A DNA stretch of 14,406 bases from contig JBJOGS010000031.1 of the NCBI GenBank assembly GCA_046048095.1, forward strand, positions 1 to 14,406. The letters run 5' to 3'. The notes under the pieces were generated by a model. That model saw only the letters and a program-made list of their open reading frames with translations. It was not told where the DNA came from and searched no databases. Both the position numbers and the translations under genes were made by a program. The stretch's first letter is position 1. Each line of letters opens with the position of its first letter. Shown here one piece after another: positions 8,577 to 14,406 of this stretch. This stretch comes from UBA3478 sp046048095 (GTDB lineage: Bacteria; Bacteroidota; Bacteroidia; Flavobacteriales; Flavobacteriaceae).

Positions 8577-8588
8577 ATGACGCATTGA
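8577..8588 (+). other. Three-codon upstream reading frame overlapping the miaB start
   Basis: ATG ACG CAT TGA encodes Met-Thr-His-stop. Its TGA stop (8586-8588) overlaps the TTG (8585-8587) that is the only upstream in-frame initiator for full-length miaB, giving a TTGA junction analogous to the ATGA overlaps elsewhere in this cluster. It lies just downstream of the predicted transcription start. It may couple initiation at the weak TTG codon, or be chance. There is no independent evidence that it is translated. Confidence 0.25.
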
Positions 8589-10042
8589 AACCTTTAGATA
8601 AGAACCCAAATCAATACAACGGTGACGTGCTCGACAAACCGGAGACTTCTGGCGGCCGAAAGCTGTATATAGAGTCGTATGGCTGCCAGATGAACTTCTC
8701 TGACAGCGAGATCGTGGCCTCTATCTTGAGCCAAGAAGGGTTTAGCACGACCACCTTACTCGAAGAAGCTGACTTGGTCTTAGTCAATACCTGCTCTATA
8801 CGCGAAAAGGCAGAGCAAACCGTGCGTAAACGCCTAGAACACTTCAACCACGCAAAGAAATCGAAACCCTCTATGAAGGTCGGGGTACTCGGATGCATGG
8901 CTGAACGCTTAAAACATCAATTTTTAGAAGAAGAAAAAATTGTAGACATGGTCGTAGGCCCTGACGCTTACAAAGACCTTCCAAACTTGGTCGCTGAGAT
9001 TGAGCAGGGACGCGATGCCGTGAATGTGATTCTGTCAAAAGAAGAGACCTATGGCGATATTGCCCCCGTGCGACTGAACTCGAACGGCGTCACTGCATTT
9101 GTTTCAATTACCCGAGGATGCGACAACATGTGCACCTTCTGCGTAGTGCCTTTTACACGCGGACGCGAACGCAGCCGTGATCCGCAGTCTATTTTAGAAG
9201 AAGTCAACGATCTGTGGGCGCGCGGATTCAAAGAAGTGACCCTACTCGGCCAAAATGTAGACTCATATTTGTGGTACGGTGGCGGACTCAAAAAAGACTT
9301 TAGCAAGGCCAGCCCCATGCAGCAAGCCACCGCGGTGAATTTTGCGCAGCTACTCGGTCTTGTTGCTGAAGCCCATCCGCACATGCGCATACGCTTCTCT
9401 ACCTCGAACCCGCAAGACATGACCCTCGATGTGATCGACACGATGGCGGCCTATGAAAATATCTGTAACTACATACACCTTCCGGTTCAAAGCGGATCGA
9501 ATCGCATCTTGAAAGCCATGAATCGCCTGCATACCCGAGAAGAATACATGACGCTGATCGACAATATTTTAAAACGCATTCCAGACTGCGCGATTAGTCA
9601 AGACATGATTGCCGGATTCCCTACCGAAACCGAAGAAGATCACCAAGACACCTTGTCGCTCATGGAATACGTCAAATACGATTTCGGATTCATGTTCGCC
9701 TATTCAGAACGTCCCGGAACGCTTGCAGCGCGCAAACTTGAAGACGACGTTCCAGAGGAGGTCAAGAAACGTCGCCTCAACGAGATCATTGCCCTTCAGC
9801 AAAAGCACAGCTTGTACCGCACACAACAACATCTCGGAAAAACCGAAGAGGTGCTCATCGAAGGCCCCTCAAAGAAGTCAAACGACCACTGGATGGGACG
9901 CAATACCCAAAACACGGTGGTCGTTTTCAAAAAAGAACACTACCAAGTCGGAGATTATGTCAATGTACTGATCGAAGATTGTACCTCGGCAACCTTGCTC
10001 GGTAAAGCGGTAGGATATGGTAAAAAACAAGTGAACCCATGA
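8585..10042 (+). CDS. miaB: tRNA-2-methylthio-N6-dimethylallyladenosine synthase MiaB
   Basis: This cytoplasmic radical-SAM enzyme adds the methylthio group to i6A37 of tRNAs that read codons starting with U. The N-terminal methylthiotransferase domain has the auxiliary-cluster cysteines Cys34 (SYGCQMNFSDSE), Cys70 (NTCSIREKAEQ) and Cys104 (GVLGCMAERL). The radical-SAM cluster is Cys179/Cys183/Cys186 in TRGCDNMCTFCVVPFTRGRE. After the core comes a Gly/Lys-rich insertion around residues 230-250 (WYGGGLKKDFSKASPMQQA), which I recall from Bacteroidota homologues. The last 60 or so residues form the TRAM RNA-binding domain. No ATG gives a complete protein: the first in-frame ATG (Met36) lies after the essential Cys34, so the start must be TTG at 8585 or GTG at 8627. 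TTG gives an N-terminal leader of the length I expect for the group. The gene overlaps the next one by ATGA. Confidence 0.95.
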   Translation: MKPLDKNPNQYNGDVLDKPETSGGRKLYIESYGCQMNFSDSEIVASILSQEGFSTTTLLEEADLVLVNTCSIREKAEQTVRKRLEHFNHAKKSKPSMKVGVLGCMAERLKHQFLEEEKIVDMVVGPDAYKDLPNLVAEIEQGRDAVNVILSKEETYGDIAPVRLNSNGVTAFVSITRGCDNMCTFCVVPFTRGRERSRDPQSILEEVNDLWARGFKEVTLLGQNVDSYLWYGGGLKKDFSKASPMQQATAVNFAQLLGLVAEAHPHMRIRFSTSNPQDMTLDVIDTMAAYENICNYIHLPVQSGSNRILKAMNRLHTREEYMTLIDNILKRIPDCAISQDMIAGFPTETEEDHQDTLSLMEYVKYDFGFMFAYSERPGTLAARKLEDDVPEEVKKRRLNEIIALQQKHSLYRTQQHLGKTEEVLIEGPSKKSNDHWMGRNTQNTVVVFKKEHYQVGDYVNVLIEDCTSATLLGKAVGYGKKQVNP

Positions 10043-11268
10043 GTAACGTCCAAACCGTCAAACAGCGCTTTGAAATCATCGGAAACGATCCGAAGCTGAA
10101 TCGGGCCATCGAAAAAGCCCTACGGGTAGGACCCACTGATATTTCAGTGCTCATCACCGGTGAAAGCGGAGTCGGAAAAGAGGCGATGCCCAAAATCATC
10201 CACGCTGAATCGCATCGCAAACACGGAAAATACATTGCCGTGAACTGCGGCGCCATTCCAGAAGGTACTATAGACTCAGAATTGTTTGGGCACGAAAAAG
10301 GAGCGTTCACTGGCGCCACCCAAACCCGTCAGGGATATTTCGAGGTGGCCGATAAAGGCACCATTTTTTTAGACGAGGTCGGAGAACTTCCACTTCCCAC
10401 TCAAGTACGCCTTCTACGCGTGCTCGAAACCGGAGAATTCATCAAGGTCGGGTCATCTAAAGTGCAAAAAACCGACGTCCGTATCATCGCCGCCACCAAC
10501 GTCGACATACAAGACTCGATAAAAAGAGAGCGCTTCAGAGAAGACCTCTATTACCGATTGAGCACTGTAGAGATTGAACTTCCTCCCCTGCGTGAGCGCA
10601 AAGAGGACATTCACTTGCTCTTCAGAAAGTTTGCCGTTGACTTCGGAAGAAAGTACAATATGCCGACCATACGACTTGAAGATAGCGCCGTGGCCTTGCT
10701 TGAAAAATACCACTGGCCAGGAAACATTCGCCAGCTTCGAAACACCGCCGAGCAACTATCGGTACTCGAGACTGAGCGCAACATCAGCGCACTCACGCTG
10801 CAGAGCTATTTGCCGCATTACCGAGAAAATAACCTTCCGGCCGTCATCGGCGGATCAACGAAAAAAGACGAGAGCGATTTCAGTACCGAACGTGAGATTC
10901 TTTACAAGATCTTATTTGACATGCGCGCCGACATCAACGAACTTAAAAAGCTCACCTCAAATCAAAACACCACATCAAAGCGTCCGCAAGAAGAACGCGA
11001 ATTGTATTACCAAGACGAAACAAGAGATGGCAATCACGAGCAGTTAGCCATCTTAAGACTTCCGGAGAATAGAAATCTAAGCACCACGAATAGCTATGAG
11101 TTTGCTGAAGAAATTCAGGAAGAAGAAACCCTATCTTTACAAGAGAAAGAGGTCGAACTCATTAAAAAATCGCTTGAGCGCAATGCCGGGCGGCGCAAAG
11201 CGGCCGCCGACGAACTCGGCATTTCAGAAAGAACGCTCTATCGCAAAATCAAGCAATACAATCTATGA
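10039..11268 (+). CDS. Sigma-54-dependent transcriptional activator, AAA+ and Fis-type HTH, no sensor domain
   Basis: The 409-residue protein is a bacterial enhancer-binding protein that would remodel sigma-54 RNA polymerase using ATP. The AAA+ domain starts almost at once. Walker A is GESGVGKE (41-48), the sigma-54 contact loop GAFTGA is intact (88-93), and Walker B is GTIFLDE (107-113). The arginine-finger region REDLYYR covers 167-173 and the sensor II motif GNIRQLRN covers 228-235. The C-terminal Fis-type helix-turn-helix (about 380-407) includes NAGRRKAAADELGISERTLYRKI. There is no receiver, PAS or GAF domain, so activity is probably set by expression level or a partner protein. A charged region of about 100 residues (270-365) with no recognised domain separates AAA+ and HTH; it includes a helical stretch REILYKILFDMRADINELKK. 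The gene overlaps miaB and the lptE-like gene by ATGA on both sides. Its targets are unknown. Confidence 0.95.
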   Translation: MSNVQTVKQRFEIIGNDPKLNRAIEKALRVGPTDISVLITGESGVGKEAMPKIIHAESHRKHGKYIAVNCGAIPEGTIDSELFGHEKGAFTGATQTRQGYFEVADKGTIFLDEVGELPLPTQVRLLRVLETGEFIKVGSSKVQKTDVRIIAATNVDIQDSIKRERFREDLYYRLSTVEIELPPLRERKEDIHLLFRKFAVDFGRKYNMPTIRLEDSAVALLEKYHWPGNIRQLRNTAEQLSVLETERNISALTLQSYLPHYRENNLPAVIGGSTKKDESDFSTEREILYKILFDMRADINELKKLTSNQNTTSKRPQEERELYYQDETRDGNHEQLAILRLPENRNLSTTNSYEFAEEIQEEETLSLQEKEVELIKKSLERNAGRRKAAADELGISERTLYRKIKQYNL

Positions 11269-11789
11269 AGATAGTGAAGCAATTCGGTATACTAAGCTTT
11301 AGTCTGCTACTGGTCTCGTGCGGTATAAAAATTAACTACAACCTCTCAGGCGCGAGCGTGGGTACAGCCGAAAACTTTCAGGTAAACTTCTTTCAAAATC
11401 TCGCTGACCAGACACCCGGATCAATCATTGAACCCGGGCTTGACCGTGATTTTACCATTGCCCTTCAGGATGTCATCTTAAATCAAACGAGTCTTTCGCT
11501 CACTAATTCAGGCGGAGACCTCGTGTATGAAGGTGAAATCGTTGAATACCGTGTGCAGCCCATGACCGCAACCTCGGCGCAAACCGCAGCGCAAAACCGG
11601 CTCAAGGTGACAATCAATGTGCGCTTTTACAACAAGACCAAAGAAAACGCCGACTTCGAAAACCGATTCAGTTTCTTCTATGACTTTCCGGCAAACAGTC
11701 TTCTTGAATCTGTAAAATCCCAAGCCCATGAGGTGATTTTCGAACGCCTTACTCAAGACATCTTTAACGCCTCACTAGCCGATTGGTAA
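11265..11789 (+). CDS. lptE: LptE-like LPS-assembly lipoprotein
   Basis: The 174-residue protein has a lipoprotein signal peptide ending in the lipobox LVSC (lipidated Cys19), followed by GIKINYNLSGASVG, the N-terminal pattern of the Bacteroidota LptE family. LptE plugs and stabilises the outer-membrane LptD channel that inserts LPS at the cell surface. The rest is an alternating strand/helix domain of the expected size, with a central strand region YEGEIVEYRVQPM and a C-terminal helix AHEVIFERLTQDIFNASLADW. The assignment rests on the lipobox, length, this pattern and position after the sigma-54 activator and before secG, an order I recall from other Flavobacteriia. LptE sequences diverge strongly, so the family call is less certain than those of the enzymes. 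The ATG overlaps the upstream stop (ATGA). Confidence 0.8.
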   Translation: MKIVKQFGILSFSLLLVSCGIKINYNLSGASVGTAENFQVNFFQNLADQTPGSIIEPGLDRDFTIALQDVILNQTSLSLTNSGGDLVYEGEIVEYRVQPMTATSAQTAAQNRLKVTINVRFYNKTKENADFENRFSFFYDFPANSLLESVKSQAHEVIFERLTQDIFNASLADW

Positions 11790-11792
11790 CTC

Positions 11793-12614
11793 ATGAGCAG
11801 CATCGCGCAGACTTATTTGAACTATTTGGCCCAGCCCACCTCGCTTTTGCCGCAAGACCTCGATCAGCTGCGCGCCTTGACTGAGCGTCATCGCTACTTG
11901 CAGAGTGCTTGGGCGCTGCAATGGCTGAACGCTACAGATCAAAAAGAAAAAGCGAAGGCACTGTCAAGGGCAGCAACCCTCACCTATGACCGAATGATTT
12001 TGGTGCGTCTGCAACGCGATCCGTCGCTTGTAATCGGTCAAGACTCACTTGACGAGAACGAGCTTGAAGAGGGGGCACCTCTAGAAAACAAGGTAGTTCA
12101 GCACATGAATACAGTGCGCTCAGACTTTGACAAAAGCCTTGAAGACCTGCGTGTCACTCCGCGCATTCCTGTGCCTGATCTAGCCGACAAACTCGACTTT
12201 GAAATCGAGGGACATATTGAGCCGGCGACCACTGATCTGCCCGCGGCGAGTACCCAAAAGACCTTTGCCGACTGGATGAAACTCATGGTCAGCGGCAATA
12301 CAGAAGGACTGCTCGAACATCCGATTGAGAATAGTGATAAGAGACGAAAATTTGATCTACTCGACAAGTTCATTCAAGAAAAACCCAAGATTAAGGCCGA
12401 TCCCGACCACGAACCTGACTTCGAACTAGACGATAGCATCTACTTCGACTATGAAGAGATGATTACCGAGACACTTGCTCAACTGCTTTTGGACCAAAAG
12501 AAATACCGAAAGGCAATAAAAGCCTACAAGGCCCTCATGGTGAAAATTCCAGAAAAAAGTAGTTTCTTTGCAGACCAAATTAAAAAAGCCAAGGCTCTTA
12601 AGGCCAAGGAATAA
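11793..12614 (+). CDS. Uncharacterised protein with a C-terminal TPR-like repeat
   Basis: I do not recognise a characterised function. The 273-residue protein has no signal peptide or membrane segment and should be cytoplasmic. The N-terminal third is helical (HRYLQSAWALQWLNAT...). The middle (about 80-160) is acidic and probably flexible. A conserved-looking stretch TFADWMKLM (157-165) and RRKFDLLDKFIQEKPKI (184-200) precedes an acidic loop. Residues about 220-257 resemble one TPR unit (ETLAQLLLDQKKYRKAIKAYKALMVKIPEK), followed by a lysine-rich end. It starts 3 bases after the lptE-like stop and ends 11 bases before secG, so it is almost certainly part of the same transcript. Its place between an LPS-assembly gene and a Sec gene suggests an envelope-related role through protein contacts, but that is inference only. 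Confidence 0.85.
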   Translation: MSSIAQTYLNYLAQPTSLLPQDLDQLRALTERHRYLQSAWALQWLNATDQKEKAKALSRAATLTYDRMILVRLQRDPSLVIGQDSLDENELEEGAPLENKVVQHMNTVRSDFDKSLEDLRVTPRIPVPDLADKLDFEIEGHIEPATTDLPAASTQKTFADWMKLMVSGNTEGLLEHPIENSDKRRKFDLLDKFIQEKPKIKADPDHEPDFELDDSIYFDYEEMITETLAQLLLDQKKYRKAIKAYKALMVKIPEKSSFFADQIKKAKALKAKE

Positions 12615-12625
12615 GAACGATTTCT

Positions 12626-13006
12626 ATGAGTACGTTTTCAATTTTTTTGATTCTCATTGTAGTGGTTTCGTTACTACTCATCTTAGTAGTCATGGTTCAA
12701 AACCCTAAAGGAGGCGGGCTTTCGTCTTCTTTTGGAGGGGGCGGAAACCAAGTAGTGGGTGGTGTAAAAAGCACCAATGATTTTCTCGATAAAACCACGT
12801 GGACACTAGCAATTCTGCTTGTAGCCCTAATACTATTGTCAAATGTGTCGTTGAAATCTGCCTTCGGTGCAAACGAGTCACGTCTTATCGACGAGACCGC
12901 CGCTCCGATTGAAGAGGTGATTTCTGAAGAAACGTTGGTTCCAGAGGTTAATGCCGAGGCCCCCGCTACTTCAAGTGAATCCACTGAAGAGGGCACCCAA
13001 GAATAA
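12626..13006 (+). CDS. secG: Protein translocase subunit SecG
   Basis: This 126-residue inner-membrane protein assists SecYE in exporting unfolded proteins. Two membrane segments are clear, at residues 3-23 and 58-76. The diagnostic motif MVQNPKGGGLSSSFGGGG (23-40) lies in the loop between them. Residues 84-126 form an acidic tail with about 13 Asp/Glu and a single Arg, longer than in minimal SecG proteins. The start ATG at 12626 follows the upstream gene by 11 bases without a Shine-Dalgarno. It is the last gene before an intrinsic terminator, so it probably ends the miaB transcript. Confidence 0.95.
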   Translation: MSTFSIFLILIVVVSLLLILVVMVQNPKGGGLSSSFGGGGNQVVGGVKSTNDFLDKTTWTLAILLVALILLSNVSLKSAFGANESRLIDETAAPIEEVISEETLVPEVNAEAPATSSESTEEGTQE

Positions 13007-13010
13007 TTGA

Positions 13011-13037
13011 TCTTGCCTAGTGTGCTAGGCAGCAAGA
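13011..13037 (+). other. Imperfect hairpin after secG, no T-run
   Basis: GCCTAG (13015-13020) and CTAGGC (13025-13030) pair around a TGTG loop. Beyond an AGC bulge, TCTT (13011-13014) pairs with AAGA (13034-13037). There is no T-tract behind it, so it is unlikely to terminate alone. It could protect the 3' end of the mRNA or pair with the following terminator in function. It begins four bases after the secG stop. Confidence 0.5.
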
Positions 13038-13050
13038 TACCTACATAGAA

Positions 13051-13082
13051 ATGTCAGCTTGTCAGTCAAGCTGGCATTTTTT
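13051..13082 (+). terminator. Intrinsic terminator of the miaB-secG cluster
   Basis: ATGTCAGCTT (13051-13060) pairs with AAGCTGGCAT (13068-13077) to form a 10-base-pair stem with one G-U wobble. The loop is GTCAGTC and a run of six Ts follows (13077-13082). This is a strong rho-independent terminator on the plus strand and separates secG from the groESL operon. Confidence 0.88.
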
Positions 13083-13090
13083 GTTTGTCA

Positions 13091-13123
13091 TTGTCACCTT
13101 TTTTGGAGTGGCACGATTTTGGT
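13091..13123 (+). promoter_or_regulatory. Candidate groES promoter region
   Basis: The 75 bases between the terminator and groES must hold the chaperonin promoter unless there is read-through. Two overlapping readings are possible. TTG at 13091 plus 20 bases plus CGATTTTG (13114-13121) resembles the Bacteroidota promoter but misses the TA of TAnnTTTG. Alternatively, TGGCACG at 13109-13115 is a perfect sigma-54 -24 half, followed by TTGG (13119-13122) in place of TTGC and one base too close. I see no CIRCE inverted repeat. Neither reading is strong. Confidence 0.35.
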
Positions 13124-13157
13124 CAGGTAACAATCGAAAATCATAAAACTCAAATAC

Positions 13158-13436
13158 ATGGCAAAGTTATCTATCAAACCATTGGCCGACAGGGTGCTCG
13201 TGCAACCCCTAGAGGCTGAAACAACTACTGCTTCAGGAATTATCATTCCAGACACAGCAAAAGAGAAACCTCAAAAAGGTACCGTTGTGGCAGTTGGCCC
13301 TGGTACGAAAGATGAAAAGCTCACCGTGAAGGTTGGAGATACCGTTCTTTACGGTAAGTATTCTGGAACCGAACTCAAGCTAGAAGGTAAAGAGTACCTC
13401 ATGATGCGCGAGAGTGACATTTTAGCAATTGTTTAA
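13158..13436 (+). CDS. groES: Co-chaperonin GroES
   Basis: The 92-residue protein is the heptameric lid of the GroEL chamber in the cytoplasm. It has the full family pattern: IKPLADRVLVQPLEAE at the start, the mobile loop that contacts GroEL at about residues 18-35 (ending SGIIIPDTAKEKPQKG), VVAVGPG, and a C-terminal GKEYLMMRESDILAIV. Length is standard. The leader before the ATG is A-rich without a Shine-Dalgarno. It is followed after 21 bases by groEL in the usual operon order. Confidence 0.98.
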   Translation: MAKLSIKPLADRVLVQPLEAETTTASGIIIPDTAKEKPQKGTVVAVGPGTKDEKLTVKVGDTVLYGKYSGTELKLEGKEYLMMRESDILAIV

Positions 13437-13457
13437 TTAACATTCAAAACAAACATC

Positions 13458-14406
13458 ATGGCAAAAGATATCAAATTTGACATTGAAGCAAGAGACGGTC
13501 TGAAGCGCGGTGTAGATGCGCTAGCCAATGCCGTTAAAGTAACCCTAGGACCAAAAGGCCGCAACGTAACGATCTCAAAATCATTCGGAGGCCCAGCAGT
13601 TACCAAAGATGGTGTTACTGTAGCTAAAGAAATTGAACTCAAAGACGCCCTTGAAAACATGGGTGCGCAAATGGTGAAAGAGGTTGCCTCTAAAACCAAC
13701 GATTTAGCAGGAGACGGAACCACCACGGCTACCGTACTTGCTCAAGCTATCGTGAAAGAAGGTCTTAAAAACGTCGCCGCCGGAGCCAACCCAATGGATC
13801 TAAAACGCGGTATCGACAAAGCAGTAGAGACCATTGTTGAAGACCTGACCAAGCAGGCCAAAACAGTAGGAGATTCTACTGACAAAATCAAACAAGTAGC
13901 TGCCATTTCTGCAAACAACGACGAAACCATCGGAGACCTTATCGCTCAAGCTTTTGAGAAAGTGGGTAAAGAAGGTGTAATCACTGTCGAAGAGGCTAAA
14001 GGAACCGATACCTATGTAGACGTAGTAGAGGGTATGCAGTTTGACCGCGGATACCTTTCTCCTTACTTCGTAACTGATTCGGAGAAGATGACGGCTGAAC
14101 TAGACAATCCGTATATCTTATTGTTCGACAAGAAGATTTCTTCAATGAAAGACCTGCTTCCTGTGCTTGAGCCAGTCGCTCAATCAGGTAAGCCCCTACT
14201 AATCATCGCTGAAGATGTAGACGGAGAGGCCCTAGCCACTCTAGTTGTCAACAAGCTTAGAGGATCACTTCGCATCGCTGCGGTGAAAGCTCCAGGATTC
14301 GGAGACCGTCGCAAAGCCATGCTTGAAGACATAGCCATCTTGACCGGTGGAACCGTTATCGCCGAAGAGCGCGGATTCACTCTTGAGAACGCAACTATCG
14401 ACATGC
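13458..14406 (+). CDS. groEL: Chaperonin GroEL, N-terminal 316 residues (runs off the right edge)
   Basis: The reading frame starts MAKDIKFDIEARDGLKRGVD and is open to the window end; about 230 C-terminal residues are missing. The equatorial ATP-binding motif GDGTTTA is present (residues 85-91), with Asp86 matching the catalytic Asp87 of E. coli. VTLGPKGRNV (28-37) and the apical-domain segment with KAPGFGDRRKAMLEDIAILTGG (about 280-301) are also intact. It folds non-native proteins in the cytoplasm with GroES. The ATG at 13458 is preceded by an A/T-rich leader and no Shine-Dalgarno. The frame shows no sign of damage. Confidence 0.98.
   Translation, partial: MAKDIKFDIEARDGLKRGVDALANAVKVTLGPKGRNVTISKSFGGPAVTKDGVTVAKEIELKDALENMGAQMVKEVASKTNDLAGDGTTTATVLAQAIVKEGLKNVAAGANPMDLKRGIDKAVETIVEDLTKQAKTVGDSTDKIKQVAAISANNDETIGDLIAQAFEKVGKEGVITVEEAKGTDTYVDVVEGMQFDRGYLSPYFVTDSEKMTAELDNPYILLFDKKISSMKDLLPVLEPVAQSGKPLLIIAEDVDGEALATLVVNKLRGSLRIAAVKAPGFGDRRKAMLEDIAILTGGTVIAEERGFTLENATIDM

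Noticed and set aside
9049..9441. Open reading frame of 130 codons on the minus strand inside miaB
   Set aside because: Antisense to the radical-SAM core of miaB, with no recognisable domain or start context.
10574..11047. Open reading frame of 157 codons on the plus strand in another frame of the sigma-54 activator
   Set aside because: Overlaps the conserved AAA+ region out of frame; composition is Ser/Thr/Arg-rich as expected of a shifted frame.
13101..13122. Possible CIRCE (HrcA) operator before groES, suggested by GAGTGGCAC
   Set aside because: Only a poor half-site; the matching TTAGCACTC arm nine bases upstream is missing.
1..14406. CRISPR array, insertion sequence, phage or toxin-antitoxin genes
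   Set aside because: No regularly spaced repeats, transposase motifs, terminal inverted repeats or small paired genes were seen; all long frames are explained by recognised families.

Overview
The window reads as chromosomal DNA from a member of the Bacteroidota, most likely class Flavobacteriia. Three things point there. Two start sites are preceded by the phylum's promoter pattern (TTG, then about 17-23 bases, then TAnnTTTG). Most starts lack a Shine-Dalgarno sequence and have A/T-rich leaders. The proteins also carry features I associate with this group: a MiaB with an extra segment after the radical-SAM core, a metal-efflux RND pump fused to its outer-membrane channel, and an LptE-type lipoprotein beside a sigma-54 activator. 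The genus cannot be told from this sequence.

Layout. Minus strand, read right to left: a CzcA-type RND pump fused to a TolC-like channel (8368-4022), its lipoprotein adaptor (4025-2904, ATGA overlap), topoisomerase I (2827-329) and the N-terminal part of an arginase/formimidoylglutamase-family protein (320 to beyond base 1). A 216-base divergent intergenic region (8369-8584) separates these from the plus-strand genes: miaB (8585-10042), a sigma-54-dependent activator without a sensor domain (10039-11268), an lptE-like lipoprotein (11265-11789), an uncharacterised TPR-like protein (11793-12614) and secG (12626-13006). After secG come two hairpins, the second a clear intrinsic terminator. Then follow groES (13158-13436) and the first 316 codons of groEL, which runs off the right edge.

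How the genes work together. miaB through secG overlap or lie within 11 bases of each other, so they look like one transcript. It mixes tRNA modification, transcription control and envelope biogenesis (LPS transport, Sec secretion). groES-groEL is a separate chaperonin operon. The czc genes form a compact tripartite efflux system made from only two polypeptides: pump plus outer-membrane channel, and the adaptor. They sit between topA and miaB, each of which has its own promoter-like site. This suggests the efflux operon is an accessory insertion between two housekeeping blocks.

Main points for a second look: a signal-peptide-like segment at the pump/channel junction, which could let the fusion be cut into two proteins; the absence of an ATG start for miaB, with a three-codon reading frame ending on its TTG; the pairing of a sensor-less sigma-54 activator with lptE and secG; a perfect sigma-54 -24 half-site with a poor -12 element before groES; and palindromes upstream of the czc operon. 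I found no CRISPR array, insertion sequence, tRNA or rRNA. No wholly new system is evident; the findings are unusual details within recognisable families.
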